Of a DNA stretch of 64,000 bases, positions 25,266-36,067 are shown one piece after another. The notes below the pieces were generated by a model. That model did no database searches, was not told where the DNA came from, and was given only the letters and a program-made list of their open reading frames with translations. The position numbers and the translations under genes are program-made. Numbering within the stretch: the first letter of the stretch is position 1; every line of letters begins with the position of its first letter. Origin of the DNA: Gamarada debralockiae (lineage: Eukaryota; Ascomycota; Leotiomycetes; Helotiales; Hyphodiscaceae); NCBI GenBank assembly GCA_002803225.1, contig NXFV01001708.1, positions 29,512 to 93,511 of the forward strand. The letters are read 5' to 3'.

Positions 25266-26903
25266 ATGCTCAGCGGACTTGAGATTGCGGGATTGGTACT
25301 TTCAATTCTACCAGTGATTATTACTGCTATACAAGAACGAGAAGTTGGCATCAAACCTTTGGACGCTTTGGTTTTTACCAGCTCAGGCAGAGCAAAAGTA
25401 TCCGGCATCCTCAGCGATCAGCAGCTACGATTTCGATTCTGCTGTGAACGACTACTATGCGAAGTCGGAATTGAGAATGTGGCAGACTATTTTGCTGCAA
25501 ACGAAGATGCTCACAGGCTCTGGAAGCATCCTAAATTGAAGGCGAAATTTCTTGAGAGATTGGGAGATGGCTATGAGAATTTCGATCGAAAAATGCAAGA
25601 GATCAACAAACGCAGCACAAGAGTTCATGAATACATCAGTCTGTCCCTTCCCGGTGTGTGTAGCGTAATGGCAGACCTTCTGACCAATTTTTTGCAGAAG
25701 CTGATAGAGTACTGTTCTCCCTCAAAAGTCTGGCAAACAGTAAAGACATGATTCGTCTTCAAGGAAGTATCAGCATGCTTCGCGAATTCGTCTTCGACCT
25801 CCCTTTTCGACACCGCAAAGACAGTGCCGACACTCGGCCACTTGATTTGATCAATTCTCGGTGCCTCGACCTCCACAAACGGATCTCAAAATGTTGGGAG
25901 TGCCAGTGCCTAGAAAAACACGTTGTTTATATCATGGTTTATGACAAGACTGACGAGGATGATATGAAACTCCTTTTTGCTGTCGATGGAGATACTACAG
26001 AGTGCACCTCTGAAAGCAGCTCATGGGATTGGCAGCCAGCTCGTTTCGATGAGAGTGCAGATAAGTCCTCAGACCAGCATTTGAACGGGTGAGCTTCAGG
26101 TCTTAAATCTTTTGAGCAAAACTAACAACAGCAGGGACGCTTCATCCAGCAAGAACCTCTGCAATACTCTTGCGAAAGTTAACAAGAATAGAGTCGAAAG
26201 ATACTATCTTCTAAGTCTTGAAGTGAATGGTACCATCCAACGATTATACACATACGGAAGTCAACCTCAAGATGCCAGTCTGACCACTCTTCGAGAGGAA
26301 CTGGCAAAAGAAGGTGGGGAGATTCGTATGTATGGACCAGGCTACGTGGGAGTGAGAGATTGTCTAAATCTGGCCATTATCTTGCTCCTCGCAGTCTTGA
26401 GATTTCATTCGACTCCATGGCTCTCTACTTGGGGTAGCCAGAGTGTCTATTTGATACAGCGAGCGAAATGTCTCTCTCGATCAAATCTGATGAGGCCGTT
26501 TTTGAAAGCCGGATTCCCTTGCCGTGATGCAGATAGAGCACAAGATCCAATGGAGGGGTCGTCGCAAGTCTCAAACACAACGCTCTTTCAAGTAGGAATT
26601 ATGCTTCTGGAGATAGTACATGGTAACTCCTTTGATCGTTTGATGACGGAGAAGGAGAAAGCAGGGGTTGCAGACAAAGATCCTGAAGATAGACTGATGT
26701 GGAAAGGACGCGCAGCTTGGAGACTCTATAAAGCATTCCCAGCCTACATGTGTTTGAAAAGCTACAGGGAGGCGACGGAACGATGTTTGAAAAACCAGTT
26801 CTCAGATGGTATGGAAAAAGATCTATCAGAGAAAAGCCTTCGAGCCGCCATATATTCGAAGGCCGTCAAACCTTTATTGGAGGATGCGGCAAGGGTAATT
26901 TGA
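25266..26903 (+). CDS. DUF7580-type fungal protein
   Basis: Exons 25266..25653, 25698..26088 and 26135..26903 give 515 aa. The start MLSGLEIAGLVLSILPVII is the hydrophobic N-terminal helix typical of this group; then comes a helical region (LRFRFCCERLLCEV, LERLGDGYENFDRKMQEIN) and a C-terminal domain with YYLLSLEVNG, LRFHSTPWLSTW, LFQVGIMLLEIVHG and a final LEDAARVI. Intron 1 (44 bp) has a CTGAC branch and TTGCAG; intron 2 (46 bp) has CTAAC and CAGCAG. I recall these features in the fungal family DUF7580, whose C-terminal half has weak kinase-like order, but no catalytic motif is seen. Such proteins often carry N-terminal signalling-type helices like STAND or HeLo proteins. Function unknown; it pairs head-to-head with the hydrolase-like gene. 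Confidence 0.78.
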
Positions 26904-27402
26904 TATTATCAATGTGCTGATGCAAATGACTTTCCGAATTGACATTTTTCCTCGTATTTACATTAGACGTGGAAGCATCGAGACTCTCATACTTATTGGA
27001 CTTCAAAACCTTCACACCAATCCTGTCATTGCAGACTCAAACACTAGAAGCACTCTTCCGGGCCCAACCAGTCTCAATATGGAACTTGGCACTTGCCGCT
27101 CGAGCGAATTCGCCGACGCTCTGCTTCGCGCAAGAATCCGTAACATGGTATACCCAAACTCCAATCAAGCCGTTCAAAGTACGTCCACATCCAACTCTTT
27201 CCGAAAGAAGCATCCAGTGCCTTCCATCATCCTCCTATCAACCAAGCTAGCCTTCCTGCGGCCAACACTTTCCTCCGCCAGATCCCTCATCTCCCTCGCA
27301 TCCTCTATAGAGTCAGAAGAGCTCGATGTCCCCACCACACCGGCACCTCCGCTCCATCCTCATTGTCCAGCCCTCATCGTTTCCTCCTTCCTCTTCTCAT
27401 CC
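26904..27402. other. Intergenic with one unassigned open stretch
   Basis: Lies between convergent genes. On the plus strand about 26960-27180 reads as a fairly protein-like peptide (SYLLDFKTFTPILSLQ, IWNLALAARANSPTLCF) without a start or a continuing frame. It may be an exon remnant or chance. Confidence 0.3.
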
Positions 27403-28404
27403 CTACTCTCGACGAACCTGCATATACCTCAACCTACTCTGCGCCTCCAAACAAAACAACTGATCCTCATAAGCCAACCCCTCACCCTCCCCCCTCTTCT
27501 CCAACCCCGGCGCATCGACACCAAATCTATACGGATACCCCCCGAACACCCTCTTCATCCCCGCCCTGAGTCCCTCCTCAATCCCACCCTCAATCTCACC
27601 CAACAATTTCCTAAAACCCTTACTTCTAACCCCACCATAAGCCTGATGCGCCGCAACCAAAGCAAAAAAATCCTCTACATTTAGCAACGGACACCAGAAC
27701 CCAAGACACACGTCCATAGTTTCCGAGATCGCTGGGCCCATGACCTCTCGAGCGCGTTGGATATGGATACAATGTGTCGATGTAGCTGTTGGTGGATTTG
27801 CATATCGGTCTGTGAATTCGTATCCTAGTAACCGGTTCAGGGGATCTTGATTGAACTTTCCAGGATAGGGTTGTAGAGAGTCGGAGATGTAATTGTAGAT
27901 TAAAGTCTCGAGAGCTGTTTCGGTGGGTGGGAAGATGGACGTTATTTCTTCGTTGGCGGTGCGTATGTCGTCGAGCTGTAAAAGACTAGGGAGTTAGTGA
28001 TCGCTCATTCTATTTACATGATGCTGCGTACTCACCTCCGAGGATAGGGGTGAAGGCGGGGTATTAGATTTCCTCTTTTCGACGTTTTCGAAATTCAACA
28101 GTGTATACTGGGCGAGATTGCGCAGTGCAGGAAGGGCAGCGAGATCTGGGCTGTTAATCACAGCTTGCAGAGTCCTCTGAATCCTGTGATACGAAGCTGC
28201 CCCTGAATCGGTTCCCCCATAAGAACTCACGCCATTCAATTTCAGCAAAACAATCAACACATTGCGAATCTGCTCGCTAGCATTACTAGCCAGCTTCCTA
28301 TCTCGATCGAGGACAAGCCCCTTCAGCGTGCGAAATAAGTCTATTAATTCATTCTGTATCAAAAGTCAGAAAGGGCTGGCTGGTGTATATTTACATATAT
28401 TCAT
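27403..28404 (-). CDS. Unrecognised helical protein immediately downstream of PEX20
   Basis: Two well-supported exons: one ending at 28036 and 27975..27403, separated by an intron with GTGAGT, CACTAAC and TTACAG. The peptide is rich in helical and hydrophobic segments (LFRTLKGLVLDRDRKLAS, IRNVLIVLLKLNG, LGFWCPLLNVEDFFALV, FGGYPYRFGVDAPGLEKR). I do not recognise the family. There is no in-frame ATG inside the first good exon, so the start is unsettled. Either a mini-exon begins with the ATG at 28404 (overlapping the PEX20 stop as ATGA) and splices from 28395 to 28340, or a 62-bp intron (28415..28354, CTGAC branch, ACAG) joins it in frame to PEX20. Coordinates given use the first option. Confidence 0.5.
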
Positions 28405-29483
28405 GGTGCATCCACCTTAATACCTTCGTTCTCCCCTTGCTCACCATCATTCGTCCCCACAATATTGTCGCCCTTGACCATCACCTCCCTATCCCTCAAC
28501 TGCCGCATCAGCTCGAGAAACTCGCTATTCTGGAATTTCGCACTCTGGTTGTTCCGTACACTGTCTAACAACTGTCCTGCCGTTCGTGCTAGGGCGTCGG
28601 GATCTTCTTGTTGGGGCCGTTCTTGGGATTCGGACATAGGATCGTGGATCAGATCGGCGCCGAGGCGGGCTTGGTTGGGGATTTGTGGTTCATCGGACAC
28701 CAAGCGTTCGATGGATTCTTCGAGCATGATATCTTGTCCCATCTCCCTATCCTGCTTCTGGGAACTTTCAGCCTCTTCTCTTGCCTCGATTCCGTTCGTC
28801 GTATGCTCTGCTTTGGATGCTTCTTCAAATGCCCGTGCAAAGGCTTCTTCATCGAAGGCTTCAACCGGCTGTTGCTGCTGCACCATAGGTTGCTCGGCTT
28901 GTTGCCCCATCATGCCTCCTGCGAACTGTGGTTGCATCCCCATACCCATTCCCATACCTCCATTCATCGGTGAATATCCGTACGCAGAACTTCCACCCAT
29001 CTGACTTGTTTGCGCCATCACGCGTTGCTCGGCGCCAAATTGCCGTGCGAAGTCTTGATGCCATCCTCCGGTGTCTTGTCTTTGTTGTGGTTGAGAATTG
29101 TATGGTTGTTGAGCGAATTGAGGTGCAGGACTTGAGATGTGCATGCGTTGGAAATCAGATGCCCAAGCTGCAGGCCCAGGTTGTGCAGGAGCATGTGAGA
29201 AAGCTTGTGGTTGGAAGTCTTGTTGAGACTCGAGAGGTAGGTTGCCAGCCTGAAAGGCCTGGAAGTCGGGTTCTAAGAGACCGGCATTTGGACCTGGGGA
29301 AGATCTAAAGCCCTGCGCGTAATGTCAGTACCAACAACAGAAGACCGAGGAAGCTGTGTGCGGACTCACTTGTGAAGGCGACGATCTTGAGATCAGACGG
29401 TCTTGTTGTAACGTCCGGTCGACGGTACTGTGCTTTTGGAAATTTTGTAGAGCATTTGAGGGTCCGCAAAGACTGTCCGCCAT
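28401..29483 (-). CDS. PEX20: Peroxin PEX20, PTS2 co-receptor
   Basis: Exons 29483..29370 and 29312..28401, 341 aa. PEX20 works with PEX7 to bring PTS2-bearing enzymes to the peroxisomal docking complex in filamentous fungi and yeasts other than Saccharomyces. The N-terminus MADSLCGPSNALQNFQKH carries the conserved Cys6 used for mono-ubiquitination and recycling. WxxxF-type motifs for PEX13/PEX14 binding are visible as WASDF and WHQDF. The middle is Gln/Met/Gly-rich, and the acidic to helical C-terminus (EAFARAFEEASK, LLDSVRNNQSAKFQNSEFLELM) fits the PEX7-binding region. The start is the ATG directly preceding the CGP motif. It is divergent from SEC13 with 467 bp between starts. Confidence 0.92.
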
Positions 29484-29950
29484 AGTGCGCGCTGTGTCTG
29501 AGTGTGAGGAGTTGTATGCGGATGTTTGCTGAAGTAGTTTGTCGAAGGCGAATACTATTGAGTTGAACCGAGGTAACCCATCTATGCTGAATTGAACCGG
29601 GTTTGTGTTTGTATCCAAAAGGTCGAGTAAAAGAAGAGGAATGGTAGACCTATGCACAGAGTTTTCCCCCTATTCTTTAATCAGAGCGCAATAATAGAGT
29701 GGATGTTGATGGGATGAAAATTAGTTTGTCGAATGTGCATCGCCCTCCCCGCCAAAATAGCGGGCAAGGCGATGCTCAATGTCACGAGCGTTCCTCAGCC
29801 TTTCATCGGCAAAACTCTAATTCCGTGACCGGCAAGCTCCGCTTCCACGAACAGTTTCGACAGCCTGGCAGTAAACCAAGCTTCTTCATCTTGATCTGTC
29901 CTTCTCTCAACTTTGAATCACAACATCTACAAATTTGTGTCAAGGTCAAG
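29484..29950. promoter_or_regulatory. Divergent promoter region between PEX20 and SEC13
   Basis: 467 bp between opposing start codons, with pyrimidine-rich leader sequence before the SEC13 ATG. No specific operator recognised. Confidence 0.5.
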
Positions 29951-31102
29951 ATGGCACAAGTTATATCGAATTCGGGTCACGATGATATGATCGTAAGTTT
30001 GCCCCTTTTCTTGAGCAATCCAAAATACCCTCCCCTGTTTACCCAAGCTCAGCGCATTGCTTAAATTGGTTTGCGCGCATTCTGATCCCAATGCCATCTA
30101 ACTGCTTTTGAAGAGATATTGACTGACTTCCAATGTGCAGCACGATGCAGTCCTCGACTACTATGGCCGGCGCCTGGCAACCTGCTCCTCAGACCGCACC
30201 GTCAAGATCTTCGAGGTGGAAGGAGAAACACACCGACTGACAGAAACGCTGAAAGGGTACGTTGGCCTCTTGCAGCCAGCTTCAGCCATCAACTCCCACT
30301 TTGGCTTTCCCCAAATCTAAAATCCCCTAGATCAACCCCAGCTAACCACCCCTCAAACAGACACGAAGGAGCAGTCTGGTCAGTCGCCTGGGCGCACCCA
30401 AAATACGGCAATATCCTCGCATCATCCTCCTACGACGGCAAAGTATTCATCTGGCGCGAGCAAGGCAACACCTGGACTCGAGTCTTCGATTTCGCCCTGC
30501 ACACCGCATCCGTAAACATAATCTCCTGGTCGCCCCACGAATCTGGCTGCTTACTCGCCTGCGCGTCCTCCGATGGCAACGTCTCCGTCCTCGAATTCAA
30601 AGACAATTCCATGGATCACAAGATCTTCCACGCGCACGGCATCGGCGTCAATTCCGTTTCATGGGCCCCGAGCACTACGGCTGGAAGTCTGGTTTCGAGT
30701 TCGGGGGGCCAGGGTGGTGTGAGACGGTTTGTTACGGGGGGAAGTGATAATATGGTTAGATTGTGGAGTTTCGATCAGGCGAGCCAGACCTATAAGCAAG
30801 AGCGGGAGCCGTTGACGGGACATACGGACTGGGTGCGCGATGTTGCATGGTCTCCTACCGTTCTGCAAAAATCCTACATCGCATCCGCGTCACAAGACAA
30901 GACGGTCCGGATCTGGACCTCTGATCCTAGCGCTCCAGGAGTATGGAACAGCAAGATTTTGCACTTTGATCATGTGTTGTGGAGGGTTAGCTGGAGCTTG
31001 AGCGGAAATGTGTTGGCTGTTAGCGCGGGCGATAATAAGGTTAGCTTGTGGAAGGAGAATTTGAGGGGCGAGTGGGAGTGTGTTAAGACTATTGAGGAAT
31101 AG
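29951..31102 (+). CDS. SEC13: COPII/nuclear pore WD40 protein SEC13
   Basis: Exons 29951..29992, 30141..30256 and 30361..31102, 299 aa, the usual length. Six WD40 blades run through the protein: [49 protein letters not shown], the [20 protein letters not shown] blade, [15 protein letters not shown] and [14 protein letters not shown], ending [22 protein letters not shown]13 pairs with SEC31 in the outer COPII coat for ER-to-Golgi vesicles and with the Nup84/Y complex at nuclear pores. It makes only six blades and borrows the seventh from its partner. The two short 5' introns are typical for this gene. Nothing unusual. Confidence 0.96.
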
Positions 31103-32130
31103 AGGCGTTGGGGTCGATATTGATTTGTGCTTCTGGTTGAGAAAGACTCTCGGCGTTCAAAGGGAGAAAAGCATGAGCTTCATATGAGTCTGTAGGCTTA
31201 TTAGGATCGCAAATGTAAGATGGTTACCGAAAGTCCCTGTGCAAGGCATCTGGACACTCTCGTATCTTCTACGGCTTGCTCTGTCTAGAATTCTTGGTAA
31301 GCCCGCTACGAAAAGTGGCCTAGCTTGACCGTCTCCGTTTACAACCAGAGATTTTCAGACGAGCAAAATGCGTAATTGTCGAGGAAATGTCAAGCTTCCG
31401 TCGAGAGCTCTAGTATTTAAGCTGACAAGAAATAATGAACAATGTAGAGAAAATGGTTCAATTGCATGCATTCTATAAAGAAAATCTCGCTGATTCTCAA
31501 CCTGCAGATGCCTCATATGTACTTCATCCACTCCACCTGCCGAACTCCCGCCTCCATTGCTCCTTGAATTGTAAACCGCCGAATGCAAGAAGGAAAGGGA
31601 CGAATGCAGCAACGCTAAATGAGGAAATAATTTTGGTATTTTGGTACGAAAATGCCGAAATGAGTGTGATGTGCTGGAGCGAAATGAAATGCGATGCAAT
31701 GCGATTGGAGTTTGCTTGCAGACGAGGGCCGCATATCCCGTACTGGCTCGAAGCCAGAGTGGATTGCATCTCGAGAGATGAGATGTCGTTCGCTGTCAGT
31801 GAAGATGCCGAATAACGCAAATCCTTATGAAAGGGGCCTTCAAGCTGAGAAGCTTGAGGCTCGAGTTCGTTCAAGTTGTTGAGAATCGTTGAACCCCGAG
31901 GTCGTCGAATCCTGAGATGTGTCGGAGTTCGAGATGTATTGAATCGCGAAATGCACTGGATGATGAATTACGTTAAGTCATGAGGTGAGGATCGTTGGTG
32001 GTCGAGGATAGGCTGCCGAAAAGACGAACGCCCGTTCTGGTTGCAAAGAAAGGGGACCGAGAGATCGAATCGGAAATCAAGTCAGTGCAGCTACCGACGT
32101 ATGATGGAAGCCTCGGTTGCAGAACTCAGG
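31103..32130. other. Intergenic, nothing recognised
   Basis: Shared 3' side of SEC13 (+) and the F-box gene (-). It contains several GAATC/GAGATG-rich short repeats near 31880-31990 but no convincing gene. Confidence 0.4.
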
Positions 32131-34238
32131 TCATGCAAATCCCATGGCTGGATCATGAATCGAGTCCAAGAATTCGAGAGCTTCTACCGAGGAGATAGAG
32201 GGTTCCGTAGGACTGTTGTCGACGTTCCACCAAATGAATGGGCCGCCGAATATGTCGATTGGATTACGCGGGTCCGCAGTCAAGTCCCACCATCTACCAA
32301 CGATAATTCGACCACCAGGGAGCACGCAGCCTTCATAAGCCCATACTTGGCCAGGATCGTATTCTCCATCAAGAGGGAAGAATTTGATTAGGGAGATGCG
32401 TTGGAAGCCTGGGATGCCTTGCTGTTTTGGAAGACCATGAATGCGACCGTAAAAGTACGCTGTTCGGGAGCCTCGAGAAGTACCGTAAAATGCCTTGAGC
32501 TCGTATTTTGTGTTCGTAATGGCATTTGCAAAAGTCATTTGGCGTAATCTTGGAGGACTGGAGGTGGTGTACGGATTGCTTTGGATGAGAGTCTCGAAAG
32601 CCTTGGGCCAATCATCCGCAGAGAACTTGGAGTCATTGAAGAAGATGGTCAGGTCCTAGAGGTTACCAAGTCAGGAAAGGTAATACATTAGGAAGAGGAG
32701 AGGATGGCAGTACCGAGAACAACTCGCTGTCATCCACCATTGGCTCATCATCATTTCCATGAAGTCTCAATTTCGAAAGGGTACTGTTGTCTTTCATGAA
32801 CGCTTGAATTTGTTCAGCACCGCTCTCGATAAGTATGACAGCTTCGACTTACTGTGCGCCGACTTCCAGTGGCTTCCAATAGGCTGCGTTCCTTCCTTGA
32901 TTCTACCAAGCCAAGGCTGTGGCAACTGGTCGCGCTCGAGCTCTTCGTACTGCTGAGCCAAAAGTCCTTCTCCACTGGAAGCCTTGAGATGCAATTTGAA
33001 GAAGTTGACAGTGTGCAAGAGCCAGCGGACATTGATATCCTGCTTCCAAACCCCAATAAACACTGGCTGCTTCTTATGATCGGCGTACGCCTCCCTCTGC
33101 GATATGTCGAAGTGCGAAACAGTGCTGTTGCAGTTGTCGGGGTGGAGGGATAACGAGGTCAGGCACAGTTGAATTACAAGGACAAGCGAGCCAACTGTAT
33201 TGGCAGAGACGACATCGCCATGGTCCCAGCTGGTCTTCTCGGTGTTGAGGATGGCGTCGATGATATCAGTATATCTTCTTCCTCCGTGTGTAACCCAGTC
33301 ACGGATAAAGCTGTGATTTAAGCCGATGATGATTTGGTTTCCTTGAGCGTCAATGGCTTTGCGAGCGTTGGACTCTGTTCCCGTGGTCGTCAGCAAAGTA
33401 CTCCAAAGTTTCTCGTTCTTTCTTAAGCTAACTCACCGAGAATCAAGTCTCTCAACACAAACAAGCATTTTTCGGTATTGGCATCTTGTATGGCTTTGCA
33501 TTCTCGAGAGAATGCTCCATATTTCTTCAAGTCGAAGCAAATCCAGCCAGCGATGTCGCGACGGTAAGCATATTTTTTAGCCAGTGCTAATGGTTCGAAG
33601 TCTCCTTCAGGCATGTCGAAAGTTTCAGCAAAGCGCTTGCGCCAGACACTAGACGAGATTGAATCCCTGGTCTGTTTGCATAGCTTGGCGTATGTGTTAA
33701 CATCAGGATCATCCTCCAAGAACCCAACGATGTTTTGATGAATCTGGATAAGAGATGAAATGTCAGTTGCGAATATACTTTTCATTAATCAAACAACAAA
33801 GTATAACAGGGCCTAGATCCAAGGAATGCGGTGGATGGGGACAGGAAGGTCTTCGGTGGAAAGTGAAGGGGTACATACCTCGTATGGAAGTGTTTGGAAG
33901 AGGGAATTCTCGACGGCAACTGGAGCGGTAAGTTGTTCCTTGACAACCTCAGCGGCACCTTGCTCATTGACGACGGTTGACTCTACAAGGTACTTCCCCT
34001 CGCCCAGAATGACCTTTGGCAGCGTGGGGATCGGGACTACGCGTTGACTACGCGAGACCGAGCGTTGGCCGACATAGATCACTTCATCATCTGAATCCGA
34101 ATCTGGCTCTCGGTAGTTGACAGTTCGGCTACGAGTAGCCATTTTTCTTGGTGGATATGGATCGAAGCCAAGCATCTTTTCATATTTCAAAGGAGACGGC
34201 GCCTTGACCCGGGAGCTGGTGCGGGTTTGGGAAGGCAT
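32131..34238 (-). CDS. F-box protein of a fungal-specific family
   Basis: Exons 34238..33879, 33743..33437, 33374..32853, 32802..32714 and 32655..32131 give 600 aa. The N-terminal ~115 residues are basic and disordered. The F-box spans the first splice junction (LPYE joined to IHQNIVGFLEDDPDVN, then CKQTRDSISSSVWRKRF, residues ~117-160) and should bind Skp1 in an SCF ubiquitin ligase. The C-terminus contains a conserved fungal block: YFYGRIHGLP, IPGFQRISLIKFF, VWAYEGCVLPGGRIIVGRWW, FGGPFIWWNVD, which I recall from other ascomycete F-box proteins. The fourth-exon boundary depends on a 50-bp intron (32852..32803, GTAAGT..CAAG); without it the frame breaks. The substrate is unknown. Confidence 0.8.
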
Positions 34239-36067
34239 TGCTGCGGTGGCTGTTGGGCAATGGTGCAAGTGTATCCTGGTAGCAAGCTGCAATAGCCGAT
34301 GAGCAATGCCAATAATGTTCAAGGGGGAAAGAAGGCTTATTTTAATTGTGGTGGATGGATGGATGGTCGCGGACTGTGAATGGGACGCGTGTTGACGAAA
34401 GGTGGAAGTGAATTTCTGACGCAGATAGCTAAGTGAAATTGTTGGTTAATGTTGGTAGTAAGGAATCTCCAAGATCCTTCGAGCAACCGGATATCCTGGA
34501 GACGGTAAATTCATGCTCTTTGGTGGAGTCGATGAGATGCTCGGAAGTTTATCGTGGATGCAGGTTGGGTTGGCACTTCGCAGTGATGAGGTAGCGAGGC
34601 GCGAGGCTTCAGCCTGGTCGGCAAGGCTGCGAATACCGATCTGTTTTAGATGGGGCCGTTACGTATAATGCGACGTGCAACAAAAGGGTTGCTGTGTGCT
34701 AGATCGCTGATGATGGATGATTCCGGATCGTAAAAGGCAAATGTATGAATGAGTGTCAAGAAACAATGCGGATAATCGATTCAGGTGGAGGTGATGAATG
34801 CATTCGAGGAAGCGTTGACGAGATGACGGGAAATTTAGGTTCGGGAAACTTGCATCAACGGCCGTGATATTCACAGAAGAAGATGTAAAGATGATTTAAA
34901 GAATGTTTGACTGGTGAAGAGGTAACAATTGGGTGAATGTGAGCAAAAGTTGAGAGGGGTGTTTCAAGGCAAGACCTGCAGGATGCTCCTCGAAGCTACG
35001 AATACTGATGAAGTACTTTATGCAAAGAAGAATCTTTGATCCTGTCGGAGCCTTTTCATTGTGCTTGAGAGATTTTGCAGGAAGTTTCTTTGCATCTTAC
35101 GGGCATTGTATGAATCGATGTCAACTCTTCCTTTGTCTTAGACCTTGAAACCACCAAACGAAGCTGCATTTGGAAGCAACCTTCGACTGGGGTTTCCATA
35201 GATTACCACAACTCCAATACCAGGTGCTTCAGTAACAGCTGGTTGAAATGGCGTATTGCCACCCTCATTCAAATTCGACTCCAGACTGCCTACTCCAAAG
35301 ATCAGGGTCAATGGGTCCCACCAAGGTCAGCAGCTGGCGGAATTGCCTCTCTCCGGGTATTCCTCATCAATGTAGAACAAATTCGACGTCTCACATAACT
35401 CTGCATCATCGTTTCGATTCCCGTGTCTCTCAGTGGCACGTGATGAATGTCGCGTGACCTTGCTCCTCCATCGGTCTTTGCGCCTCAGGACGCCACAAGC
35501 GATCCCCCTGTCAAAATCTGACAGATTCAGATCCTCCTAGTGTCCCGCCAGCTCAAAGGCTTATCTCCCACGAACCGCAAACTTCCTCCTCAAAGGGCCT
35601 TCAAAAGCCTCTGATTTGACAATACATACAGTAACAGAGTCCAGAGATAAGGGGAGTCGCCGTCCACCGAATGATAACCAATACCGAAGCACCCGTAAAG
35701 GAGCTTGATTACAAGGACGAGGGCTGCATCTTTGCCTGCCCGGGATTTTGCCACTCTCGTCAGTTCCGAGGCATGGGTTGTACTGAGTGGGGCCCCTACG
35801 TTGAAAATATAGGTGGGAACATGGAAATTCTGAACCTAGATAAGGTCCGTCTGTTCCAGAGATTAATTTTGAGAATCTCGCGTTTGCGAAACAGTTGTGT
35901 TCATTCACCTTTGATTTCTTCATTTTGTTGTGAATTATTCACAATTCGCGCTCCTTTCGATTCACTCTTCGCGTCATACTTGCGACACTCCTTCGTCGAA
36001 CCGCGAATACCTTCATTTTCACAACAAACGAGCATATAGATCGAAGGGAAAAGGTAGAATCGAAAGA
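34239..36067. other. Intergenic between divergent F-box and MFS genes
   Basis: 1.8 kb holding both promoters. No gene or RNA recognised. Short open frames at 35248 and 35671 have no family features. Confidence 0.4.

Noticed and set aside
26914..27684. 256-codon plus-strand open frame
   Set aside because: Its second half is the antisense shadow of the minus-strand gene at 27403-27975, giving Pro/Leu/Ser-rich low-complexity peptide.
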